From assembly GCF_007559425.1 (NCBI RefSeq), contig NZ_VMHE01000006.1, positions 1-64,000 of the forward strand: DNA of 64,000 bases, read 5' to 3'. Both the position numbers and the translations under genes were made by a program. This DNA is from Allobacillus salarius (GTDB taxonomy: Bacteria; Bacillota; Bacilli; Bacillales; Alkalibacillaceae). The notes under the pieces are model-generated. The model worked only from the letters and a program-made list of their open reading frames with translations. It did not search any database and had not been told where the DNA came from. Shown piece after piece: positions 26,356-34,105 of the stretch. Positions within the stretch are counted from its first letter, which is position 1, and each line of letters opens with the position of its first letter.

Positions 26356-27111
26356 TTGTTTGACGATCTTGAAAAATGGATGATAAATATACCAACCCTT
26401 CTCCATGGTCACGAACTAATTGATCTAGATGATGGAAAAACGAAACGAATAGAAGGGCTTTCTTCAACTCACACACCTGTTTATCCATTTAATATGGAAA
26501 ACTTTCTGCAGGAATTAAAGAAATATGAAAATGAAAAAAATAGTTATCCGCGTAAAATATTTGATAAGAAAAATACTTTATTGAAAGCAGTGAGTTTACC
26601 ATTTTCTTTCGAAGATACAGTCACCTATCGCTATCCATTGATACGTGAATGTAAACTAGAGCAAATAATCAAAATAATCTTGATTGATTGTTCTAATTCG
26701 ATGAATCACCTGCTGAATTCAAACAAGTTACCTGTAAACTTAAATTCTTCTAAACACCTAACGTTCTTTCTTTATCATCGTGATTCGATCTTTTCCTGGT
26801 CAAAACAATTGAACTTACCAACGATTGAAGGATCTACATCGATTAGCAATTGTCTAAGGCAACTACATGATTTAATGAAAGATGACACGATCCATTGGTC
26901 TTTTTCCATTGAACACATCAGTGATGGAAGAATTTCAACAGATGAGTATCGTTCGATCTTAAATTACCTTTATGAGTATGCTAAGAAAGGTCATGATTAC
27001 ACTTTATATGAAGTTCGAAAACAAGGTTCACTGACTAGTTCACTAGGTGAAGCGATTCTTAATCAATTCCCCACTTCTGTAAATATCTTTGCGAAAACAG
27101 TAATGATTTAA
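26356..27111 (+). CDS. Divergent YhbH-like (DUF444) vWA-domain protein
   Basis: 251 residues, starting at TTG 26356 with GAGGAGTG upstream. The C-terminal part reads like a von Willebrand A domain: MIDAS-type DCSNS (111-115), a Thr/Ser loop GSTSIS (159-164) and SDGR (189-192). Compared from memory with sporulation protein YhbH, several blocks line up in order: DKK.T(LL).A near residue 70, DCSNSM for DTSGSM, GSTSISNCL for GGTICSSV, EHISDGR for FHFSDGD, and YTLYEV for LFCYGEV. YhbH is about 390 residues, so this one lacks most of the N-terminal part. YhbH works with PrkA and SpoVR; a shortened PrkA is encoded at 13956. Homology is likely; function is inferred. Confidence 0.65.
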   Translation: MFDDLEKWMINIPTLLHGHELIDLDDGKTKRIEGLSSTHTPVYPFNMENFLQELKKYENEKNSYPRKIFDKKNTLLKAVSLPFSFEDTVTYRYPLIRECKLEQIIKIILIDCSNSMNHLLNSNKLPVNLNSSKHLTFFLYHRDSIFSWSKQLNLPTIEGSTSISNCLRQLHDLMKDDTIHWSFSIEHISDGRISTDEYRSILNYLYEYAKKGHDYTLYEVRKQGSLTSSLGEAILNQFPTSVNIFAKTVMI

Positions 27112-27298
27112 AATTCGACTAATTTGTTAAGAAGAAAAGTTATTCAAAATGATACTGAGGTACCTCTAAAAAAACAATGAGAAGAACTAAAAGTAATATA
27201 ATTTTGTTCCCCTTTTCTATTGCTTAAAAACTTATTTCTTGATACATTTAAAAATAGTTTAAAATCTTTTTTTGTTCTATTTATGAGGAGGAGACAAT

Positions 27299-28486
27299 AT
27301 GGGAATTATATTAGCCATTGTCGCAATAGCTATCGTGTTGGGGCTAGCATGGTTATTATCAAATGATAAAAAGTACATACCATTCAAAGGTATAGGAATT
27401 ATGTTAGTTGCACAGGTGATCATTACCTGGTTTATGTTTAATACTTCCGTTGGGGAAACAATTATCTTAGCGATTTCAGACCTATTTAACAAGCTAATCT
27501 CATTTGGCCGTTCCGGTGCAGAATTTGTTATCGGAGGAATTGAGATATCGGGTGATCAAGTATTCCTTTTTGATGTCTTAATGATTATTATCTTTTTCGC
27601 TACGATCTTATCCGTTTTGACGTATATAAGAATTTTACCGATTACAATTAAATATGTCGGTGCTGTTTTGTCTAAGATTACTGGTTTACCTAAAATTGAA
27701 TCATTTAACGCTGTTAACAGTCTGTTCTTTGGTCAATCTGAAGCGTTACTCGGAATTAAATCACAGTTTCACCGATTAACAGATAATCGTCTGTATATCG
27801 TTAGTGCTTCTGCGATGGGTTCTGTATCCGCTTCCATCGTTGGTGCTTACATGACGATGATTCCACCAGAGTATGTTTTGGTTGCGCTACCACTGAACAT
27901 GTTCAGTGCTTTGATCGTTGCATCAATTATTGCACCTGTTAAAACAGAAGAAGAAGACGATGAAGTTGATGTAAAAGATGTTTCCGGCGCAAAAAGTGTT
28001 TTTGAAGCGATGGCAAATGGTGCACTAGACGGTGGTAAAATTGCTTTAATCGTTGCTGCTATGTTAATTGCATTTTTAGCATCTCTAGAACTTGTCAACT
28101 GGATCATCGGAAGTATTTTCACTGGAGTTACATTACAACAAATTTTAGGTTATGTGCTTGCTCCACTTGTGTTCTTAATGGGTGTTCCAATGGATGAAGT
28201 TATTAATGCGGGTAGCTTAATGGGGACTAAAATTATTACAAACGAATTTGTTGCAATGACTCAATATGGAGATATCTCCGCACAGTTCTCCGATAAAACG
28301 AAAGCTATTGTTTCAGTATTCTTGACAAGCTTTGCGAACTTTAGCTCCATCGGTATTATTGCTGGTACTGTTGCTGGTATTAGTTCTGAAAAAGGAAGAA
28401 TCGTATCACGCTTTGGAATGAAGCTATTAGTCGGTGCGACCCTTGCATCTGTTCTATCTGCAACAATTGCTGGATTGTTTGTCTAA
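27299..28486 (+). CDS. nupC: Nucleoside transporter, NupC (CNT family)
   Basis: 395 residues, mostly membrane helices. Family hallmarks: the central VNSLFFGQSEALLGIKSQ loop, SASAMGSVSASIVGAYMTMI, and a C-terminal KTKAIVSVFLTSFANFSSIGIIAGTV. CNT proteins import nucleosides with H+ or Na+. GAGGAGGAG just upstream of ATG 27299. The 187-bp gap before it is AT-rich; a possible TTGATA (27239) and TAAAAT (27260) pair has a short spacer, so the promoter is uncertain. Terminator follows. Confidence 0.9.
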   Translation: MGIILAIVAIAIVLGLAWLLSNDKKYIPFKGIGIMLVAQVIITWFMFNTSVGETIILAISDLFNKLISFGRSGAEFVIGGIEISGDQVFLFDVLMIIIFFATILSVLTYIRILPITIKYVGAVLSKITGLPKIESFNAVNSLFFGQSEALLGIKSQFHRLTDNRLYIVSASAMGSVSASIVGAYMTMIPPEYVLVALPLNMFSALIVASIIAPVKTEEEDDEVDVKDVSGAKSVFEAMANGALDGGKIALIVAAMLIAFLASLELVNWIIGSIFTGVTLQQILGYVLAPLVFLMGVPMDEVINAGSLMGTKIITNEFVAMTQYGDISAQFSDKTKAIVSVFLTSFANFSSIGIIAGTVAGISSEKGRIVSRFGMKLLVGATLASVLSATIAGLFV

Positions 28487-28500
28487 TTACTTCAACAATA

Positions 28501-28540
28501 CTGCATCTACATGAAATTTTATGTAGATGCAGTTTTTTAT
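28501..28540 (+). terminator. Terminator after nupC
   Basis: CTGCATCTACAT / ATGTAGATGCAG (28501-28512, 28521-28532) then TTTTTTA. Confidence 0.95.
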
Positions 28541-28667
28541 TATTTTTCTTGTTATGTAGGAAATATGATAGTAATAATGATTCCAATGGAAATATGACCA
28601 TAGAATAGTATAATGAATAAAGTATAAAGAATAGTTTAAGACATAACTGCAGAAAGGATGGGAATCA

Positions 28668-29741
28668 GTGGAAAAGCAAACGATTTTATTTACCGGAGGT
28701 GGGACGGCAGGCCATGTCGTCGTTAATCTGGCACTAATTCCCGAGTTTTTGAAAGAGGGATATGACGTTCATTATGTCGGTTCTTATGAAGGTATTGAAC
28801 GTGAACTAATCGAAGGATTATCTGGAGTGACCTATCATGCAATTTCAACTGGAAAACTTCGGAGATATTTGTCAAAAGAAAATATAAAAGACCCATTTAA
28901 AGTGATGAAAGGCGTCTATCAATCCAATCGGTTAATAAAAAAAATAAAGCCTTCGATCGTCTTTTCCAAAGGTGGGTTTGTATCAGTACCCGTTGTCATC
29001 GCATCGAAATTTAAAAACGTACCGGCCATAATCCATGAATCAGATATTACACCAGGTCTAGCGAATAAAGTCGCCTCAAAATTTGCGCGTTATATTTTGA
29101 CGAACTTCCCTGAAACGGTAAAGTATTTACCGGAAGAGAAGGCGAAGTATGTCGGTGCAATCATTCGGGAAGAACTTTTTCAAGGCAACCGTGAGCAGGC
29201 TTATGAATTTACTGGATTTACACAGAAGAAGCCTGTTTTGTTAGTAATGGGTGGTAGTGTAGGTTCCGTCAAAATCAATGAAGCAATTCGAGAAAAACTA
29301 CAAACGCTGACAAAGAGATTTCAGATTATCCACTTATGCGGTAAGGGTAATATTGATTCGTCCATCCAACAAGAAGGTTACATTCAATATGAGTATGTGA
29401 CAGATGAATTAAAAGACTTGCTTGCAATCAGTGATATCGTTATTTCCAGAGCGGGTGCCAATTCCATTTTTGAATTTTTGGCTTTGCGAAAACCGATGTT
29501 ATTAATTCCGTTATCTTTACAAGCAAGCCGAGGAGATCAACTACTAAACGCAGAGTCCTTTGAAAAACAAGGATTCGCTTCGGTGTTACAAGAGGAAGAA
29601 CTTGACGGAGACCGACTAGTCGATCATGTGAATGAGTTATATAATGAGCGGTTCCGTTATAAAGACCATATGGCAAAATATGAACCGAGAAAAACAAAAG
29701 ATGAAGTTATTCAATTAATTAAAGAAACGATGAAAAAATAA
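28668..29741 (+). CDS. murG: MurG-type UDP-GlcNAc transferase (stand-alone)
   Basis: 357 residues, a GT28 glycosyltransferase. N-terminal FTGGGTAGHVVVNLALIPE (substrate and phosphate loop), FSKGGFVSVPVVIAS, IIHESDITPGLANK; C-terminal LLVMGGSVGSVKINEA, SRAGANSIFEFLALRKPMLLIPL and the RGDQLLNAESF loop bind UDP-GlcNAc. MurG makes lipid II at the inner face of the membrane. In many Bacillaceae murG sits in the division/cell-wall cluster; here it is alone, as in staphylococci and as for second copies in some Bacillus. So either the only MurG or a paralogue. GTG start; a TATAAT at 28609-28614. Confidence 0.88.
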   Translation: MEKQTILFTGGGTAGHVVVNLALIPEFLKEGYDVHYVGSYEGIERELIEGLSGVTYHAISTGKLRRYLSKENIKDPFKVMKGVYQSNRLIKKIKPSIVFSKGGFVSVPVVIASKFKNVPAIIHESDITPGLANKVASKFARYILTNFPETVKYLPEEKAKYVGAIIREELFQGNREQAYEFTGFTQKKPVLLVMGGSVGSVKINEAIREKLQTLTKRFQIIHLCGKGNIDSSIQQEGYIQYEYVTDELKDLLAISDIVISRAGANSIFEFLALRKPMLLIPLSLQASRGDQLLNAESFEKQGFASVLQEEELDGDRLVDHVNELYNERFRYKDHMAKYEPRKTKDEVIQLIKETMKK

Positions 29742-29746
29742 CTAAG

Positions 29747-29790
29747 ACCCGAATGTGCATTTAGTTGCATCATTCGGGTTTCTATTTTTA
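29747..29790. terminator. Terminator between convergent murG and ger operon
   Basis: ACCCGAATG (29747-29755) pairs with CATTCGGGT (29771-29779); T-rich run on the plus side, weaker on the minus side. Confidence 0.85.
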
Positions 29791-29828
29791 AGAAATCGAA
29801 ATGCTCACATCATTACGATAATTACCGG

Positions 29829-30977
29829 TTACTGTGTGATTCCATGACGAAGTATTTCTGTTGTGACATCGATATCAAATTGAAAGTTTGGATATTCTTT
29901 TCTCCATTCCTCCTCCGTTAATTTTTTATCTCCTTTAAATTTAGCGTTCCAAAAAGTCCCGAAACCTAAAGAATCTACATTCAATTCTTGTGTTTTTTCT
30001 AACAGTTTACTTATATTTTCCTCAATTTTTTTTGCCATATCTTTTTCAAGCATATGGATGACTTCTTTGCTTTCCAAATCCAATTCTTTAGTAAGCTCTC
30101 TAATATCACCTTCAAATCTTATCTTTATACTAAAGTGATATTTTCCTGAGTCTTTTGGTGAGATCTGAGAAGCACTCTTGATTTGCTGCATTGTAATTTC
30201 AAATGTTTCTTCTTCAGGAGAAGGCTCAAAATCTTCCATGAATTGACGATAGTTCTCTGTGGGTAACTCAATTTGTAACTCTCCAGCTTTAAATTCATCA
30301 AGAATCAATCGGACATAAAAGGCTTCATGTAAATCAATCGTATCGATAAATCGGTCATCCTGGAATAAACCAAGTCCTGTAACAATCACCCGATCTTCTT
30401 CTATTGATAAGACTGGAGTGATTGGATCGACTCCAACCTTTAAATAATTTTTAATAAATTCATGTAAGCTACTATCAACAATCTCTTCCTTCCCAATCAC
30501 CTGATCCAGTAACCGATAAATATAAATACCAACATTAGGCGCTTCTTCAAACACTTGAGCATTGAGCACTTCTCTTGATGGCATTTCCGAAACGGTTATA
30601 TATACTAAATCAGAAACGAATTGGTTTCGTTGCAATGTGTCTAAGTGAGGCCAAATGCCTTCTTTAGCGAGATCAGGTCCATAGACGACAGCCCTTAGTT
30701 GTCCGGTAACTAATTTTTTTGCTGTTTTTGCAAAGGCAAGATGAAAAGCATCTTGAGCTGTTCGACCAGATGAGTGTATTGGAGAATTCACATTGCTTAA
30801 TTGTTGACTAAACTTATAAGTTATAAATGTACCAAATACTTCTGGACCGTCTTCACCTTTATCAAATCCGGCAGTAGTAATAATTCCTAAATCTTCTAGT
30901 ACTCGTTCTTCTGCACATCCAGTTAATAACACCACGATACTTAAGATTAGAAAAAATTTTTTAATTTTCATTTTCAT
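29829..30977 (-). CDS. gerAC: Spore germination lipoprotein, GerAC/Ger(x)C family
   Basis: 382 residues; lipobox LLTGC (Cys21), then the domain order of Ger(x)C proteins, starting ERVLEDLGIITTAGFD and with VTGLGLFQDDRFI in the middle. It is the C subunit of a nutrient germinant receptor in the spore inner membrane. The ATG overlaps the stop of the B subunit gene by four bases (ATGA), so the two are coupled. Which A, B or K paralogue it is cannot be told from sequence alone. Confidence 0.92.
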   Translation of the reverse strand: MKMKIKKFFLILSIVVLLTGCAEERVLEDLGIITTAGFDKGEDGPEVFGTFITYKFSQQLSNVNSPIHSSGRTAQDAFHLAFAKTAKKLVTGQLRAVVYGPDLAKEGIWPHLDTLQRNQFVSDLVYITVSEMPSREVLNAQVFEEAPNVGIYIYRLLDQVIGKEEIVDSSLHEFIKNYLKVGVDPITPVLSIEEDRVIVTGLGLFQDDRFIDTIDLHEAFYVRLILDEFKAGELQIELPTENYRQFMEDFEPSPEEETFEITMQQIKSASQISPKDSGKYHFSIKIRFEGDIRELTKELDLESKEVIHMLEKDMAKKIEENISKLLEKTQELNVDSLGFGTFWNAKFKGDKKLTEEEWRKEYPNFQFDIDVTTEILRHGITQ

Positions 30978-32074
30978 TTTTTAGTACCCCTAATTCTTTT
31001 GATGATTGCAAAAGGAAATAAAAGTATCGGAAATAAAAACACAAAGAATATACTGGAAATGTCAGCAACATCCAAAAGAGCTTCTAATTTTATTGAAGAT
31101 TGAATGAAGTATAAACCTATTGCCGATAAAATAATAATTGCCCAGATTGAATGCTTCTGCTTAATTTGGTGTATTCTTTTGAGACTACGTGTGATTAACC
31201 AAGCATACAAAATTAAGTTTGGCAAGATAATAAAGATCCAATAAGAAACAGCGAAAATATCAAGTCTTTCAAAGATGGAAAAAGAAATTATTTTATACAT
31301 GCCTAATACAGGCCAAATCAGTGACTCTAGTTGCTTTGGAGCATAAAAACCAATTGAAATAATAACACTTATAAAAAGTATGACTACAGCCGCTAAGACA
31401 CCTAGTTGACTATAAAACATCGCTTTATCTTTGTTTCGTACATAAGGATATATAAACCATAAAACTTCAATACCAATGAATGAATAAGCTGACACACGTA
31501 ATCCTTGAAGCAAGCCATTTCGATCCAAATTAAACAGCGGAAAATAATTATTCGTATCAATCATACTGGCGGGTACTGCCAATAAACCAAATACCCAAAT
31601 GGTTAGTAAGAAAAAGAGAAAAGAAACCCCAACTATTACACGGATTCCTCCATAAATGCTGTAAGCTATTAAAATTGTAATCAAGAATCCGATAATGAAC
31701 TTTGAAAGTTGAGGAAAAATGAAAACTACAATAAACTCGGTATACTTTGCAAGTGCGCTTAAGTATACAGTAAAGAAATAAATGATGAACAAGTAGCAAA
31801 TTAACTTAGCAAACCAGTTACCGAATGTCTCTTGTAAAATTCCATATAAATCTGTACTTTTATAGGTTTTCAGAATAAAAATGGTGATTGCAACAATCGA
31901 ATGAGCAATCAACGCAACTAGAATCAGTACTAGCCAACTATCTTGCTGTGCATAATTATAGACTCTTCGTGGATATTCAACTATTCCAACACCAATCAAA
32001 ATATTATATAAAATAAAGAATAAATAGCTTGCACGAAACTTTAAATGTGTAGGAATATTAAGTTGATCCTTCAT
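30974..32074 (-). CDS. gerAB: Spore germination permease-like subunit, GerAB family
   Basis: 366 residues and about ten membrane helices, a member of the amino-acid/polyamine/organocation permease-like GerAB family. Conserved N-terminal FFILYNILIGVGIVEYPRRV, where the family usually has a G-G-V/G-helix break, binds germinant in homologues. Middle gene of a three-gene receptor operon, 8 bp after the A subunit gene. Confidence 0.92.
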   Translation of the reverse strand: MKDQLNIPTHLKFRASYLFFILYNILIGVGIVEYPRRVYNYAQQDSWLVLILVALIAHSIVAITIFILKTYKSTDLYGILQETFGNWFAKLICYLFIIYFFTVYLSALAKYTEFIVVFIFPQLSKFIIGFLITILIAYSIYGGIRVIVGVSFLFFLLTIWVFGLLAVPASMIDTNNYFPLFNLDRNGLLQGLRVSAYSFIGIEVLWFIYPYVRNKDKAMFYSQLGVLAAVVILFISVIISIGFYAPKQLESLIWPVLGMYKIISFSIFERLDIFAVSYWIFIILPNLILYAWLITRSLKRIHQIKQKHSIWAIIILSAIGLYFIQSSIKLEALLDVADISSIFFVFLFPILLFPFAIIKRIRGTKK

Positions 32075-32082
32075 TTAATCAC

Positions 32083-33612
32083 CTATTCATCGATATCTTT
32101 TCCCTTTGTATTAAATAGTGGATGTTGGTCCGCATTACTTTTTTTCCGCTTCGTTTTTTTCGGAAGTAGAGAAGTGGCGCGTCGTTTGTTCAATGCAAAT
32201 GGGATGCGAACTTGTGACTGATCAAAATCCGAGAATCTAAATGGATAAATTGGTGCTGTATATGGACGATGCAACGAACGCAGCCGCAGTAAATGAATAA
32301 TGATAAAAGCTACCATGAAAAAGATCCCGACGAAACCAAATGTTCCCGCAAGTAAAATAATAGGGAACCGTAATATGCGTAAAGACGTCCCCATGACATA
32401 ATCAGGTGTCGTAAAGGAAGCGAGTGCACTTAATGCGACTAAAATAATCAAAATATTACTCGTAAATCCAGCTTGAACGACCGCCTGTCCAATAACAATA
32501 CCACCGACAATCCCCATTGTTTGACCTACCTTTGTCGGTAATCGTGCACCTGCTTCACGAATGAATTCCATCATGGTTTCTAAAATTAGCGTTTCCATCA
32601 AAGGTGGAAAAGGCACTCGATTACGCGATTCGCCGAGTGACAACAGGAGTGCTTCTGGAATGACTTCATAATGAAACGTCAATGCGGCGACATATAAAGG
32701 CGTTAATGTAATGGACATAATCATGGCAAACATTCTCATTAAGCGTGTAAATGAACCGATGACCCAACGTCCATAAATATCGTCTGTCGATTCAAAGAAG
32801 CTCGAAAATGTAATCGGTGCAACAATTCCTGCTGAGCTATTATCAACAAGGATACCAATTTTTCCTTCTTTGATGCTGTACGTAAAACGATCCGGCAGTT
32901 CCGTAACAATATACTGTGGGAAAAAGGAATACGGATTATCTTCTATTTTTTGACTCAGAACAGAAGCGTTCATTATATCTTCACTTTGCAAGGAAGTAAG
33001 CCTCTTTCTTAATTCATTTACATTTTCTTCATTTGCAATGTCATTCATATATATCATTTGAATCTCATTCGGAATTTTATTACCAAGAATAAATCGTTCA
33101 ATTTTTAAGTGAGGTGTATCGATCATGTTACGAACCATGTTTAAATTTGTTTCAATGGATCCAGTAAAAGCCATTTGCGGACCAAAAATGAGTGATTCGG
33201 TTTCTGCTCGATCGATTGACCGATGTTCTTGAAGTGGGACAGAGTGCATGAGACAACTTTGGTCGTTTTCGATATAAATGCATACGGCACCTTGGAGTAG
33301 CTTTTTAGCAATCTCGTCTATATTGCTCTCTTGTTTTGAATTCGGTAACACAATCATATTGTCGATTGCTTTAATGTCTAATGTTTTTTTCGCTTTTTGA
33401 ATGGGTGATATTATTTGTTCGTATACTACTTGAGGCTTAATAATCGAATATAAAAAGTAGAATCCCACTCGTTGATTGCTTTCCGTTTCAACGACTTTCA
33501 TCGTGAAATCCGGACTACTATTCAACGCTTTTTCATTTAAATCTTTTTCTACTTCTTCCAATGTAGAAGGAAAAAGACTTTGTTGTTTTTTCTTCGTTGA
33601 TTTTCGCTTCAT
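32083..33612 (-). CDS. gerAA: Spore germination receptor subunit A, GerAA family
   Basis: 509 residues. A soluble N-terminal half is followed by the family core PLMETLILETMMEFIREAGARLP and KVGQTMGIVGGIVIGQAVVQAG, with about five membrane helices, then a basic tail. GerAA-type subunits form the oligomeric channel part of the receptor. Translation starts at ATG 33612 after AAGGGAG. First gene of the minus-strand operon; its probable sigma-G promoter lies at 33642-33670. Confidence 0.93.
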   Translation of the reverse strand: MKRKSTKKKQQSLFPSTLEEVEKDLNEKALNSSPDFTMKVVETESNQRVGFYFLYSIIKPQVVYEQIISPIQKAKKTLDIKAIDNMIVLPNSKQESNIDEIAKKLLQGAVCIYIENDQSCLMHSVPLQEHRSIDRAETESLIFGPQMAFTGSIETNLNMVRNMIDTPHLKIERFILGNKIPNEIQMIYMNDIANEENVNELRKRLTSLQSEDIMNASVLSQKIEDNPYSFFPQYIVTELPDRFTYSIKEGKIGILVDNSSAGIVAPITFSSFFESTDDIYGRWVIGSFTRLMRMFAMIMSITLTPLYVAALTFHYEVIPEALLLSLGESRNRVPFPPLMETLILETMMEFIREAGARLPTKVGQTMGIVGGIVIGQAVVQAGFTSNILIILVALSALASFTTPDYVMGTSLRILRFPIILLAGTFGFVGIFFMVAFIIIHLLRLRSLHRPYTAPIYPFRFSDFDQSQVRIPFALNKRRATSLLPKKTKRKKSNADQHPLFNTKGKDIDE

Positions 33613-33641
33613 AGGAATCTCCCTTAATTATCCTTTTCAAG

Positions 33642-33670
33642 TAGTATGTGAGTTGAACGAAGATTTATGT
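33642..33670 (-). promoter_or_regulatory. Probable sigma-G promoter of ger operon
   Basis: On the minus strand ACATA (33666-33670) is followed after 17 bp by CATACTA (33642-33648), which fits the forespore consensus G(H)ATR-N17/18-CATAMTA except for the first base. It is 30 bp upstream of the gerAA ATG. Germination receptor operons are sigma-G controlled in Bacillus. Confidence 0.7.
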
Positions 33671-33722
33671 AAGCAGATGCCTTAAGATTATCTTTTATTT
33701 TTTAGATTTTTTAAAAAAGTGG

Positions 33723-33751
33723 TTGAATTCTTAACTTTTAATGGTTATACT
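33723..33751 (+). promoter_or_regulatory. Sigma-A promoter of bmr leader
   Basis: TTGAAT (33723-33728) and TATACT (33746-33751) with a 17-bp spacer; predicted start near 33758, about 15 bases before the AAAGGAGG of the leader ORF. Confidence 0.75.
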
Positions 33752-33787
33752 CTTAACAGCAAATCAATTTTAAAGGAGGTCAGGGAA

Positions 33788-33871
33788 ATGTTGAATAGTA
33801 AACGAATGAACAAGGTAAAATTGCATAATAAAACAAAAGTCCGTGACCTTGCTGGAGTCGATCGTGATTAA
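33788..33871 (+). CDS. 27-residue leader peptide upstream of bmrCD (BmrB-like role)
   Basis: ATG 33788 to TAA 33871 encodes a 27-residue, strongly basic hydrophilic peptide starting MLNSKRMNKVKLHNK and ending AGVDRD. AAAGGAGG lies at 33773-33780, 7 bases from the ATG, and a sigma-A promoter lies 37 bp further up. Downstream come an extended stem that begins one base after the stop codon's neighbour (33873-33937) and a strong terminator (33965-33998), then the drug exporter genes. In B. subtilis bmrCD is controlled by ribosome-mediated attenuation through translation of the leader BmrB. The layout here is the same, though the peptide is shorter and I cannot show sequence similarity to BmrB. 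Confidence 0.75.
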   Translation: MLNSKRMNKVKLHNKTKVRDLAGVDRD

Positions 33872-34000
33872 GCAATTCATATCCATTTTGTAAGTTTGCA
33901 AATTAAGATGCTTATAAGATGAATGAATAATGAATTGTTGATTTAATCTTTTAATCGAATGCACATGCCGTGGGCTATATAACCCACGGCATTTTTTTGT
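33872..34000 (+). promoter_or_regulatory. Attenuator: stem after leader ORF and Rho-independent terminator
   Basis: CAATTCAT (33873-33880) pairs perfectly with ATGAATTG (33930-33937), enclosing a second possible stem TTGTAAG/CTTATAA. The terminator ATGCCGTGGG / CCCACGGCAT (33965-33974, 33983-33992) followed by T7 lies 105 bp before bmrC. A ribosome paused at the end of the leader would cover the first stem. CCGTG inside the leader ORF (33841-33845) is complementary to CACGG of the terminator's 3' arm, a weak candidate for an alternative pairing. Mechanism inferred. Confidence 0.7.
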
Positions 34001-34105
34001 CCAAAATTAGGTTACTTAGGACACTTTTGTGCATGTCTAAAATCGAATACAGCAAGTCGGAAACAATCTACGTTATTAAGAACGGGTTTAAAAGGAGGGA
34101 ATCAG

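Noticed and set aside
27112..27298. Purine-type riboswitch before nupC
   Set aside because: The gap is AT-rich and no conserved purine-aptamer loops or stems were seen.
33770..33964. 64-codon minus-strand frame over the bmr leader
   Set aside because: No binding site; the plus-strand reading has promoter, binding site and terminator.
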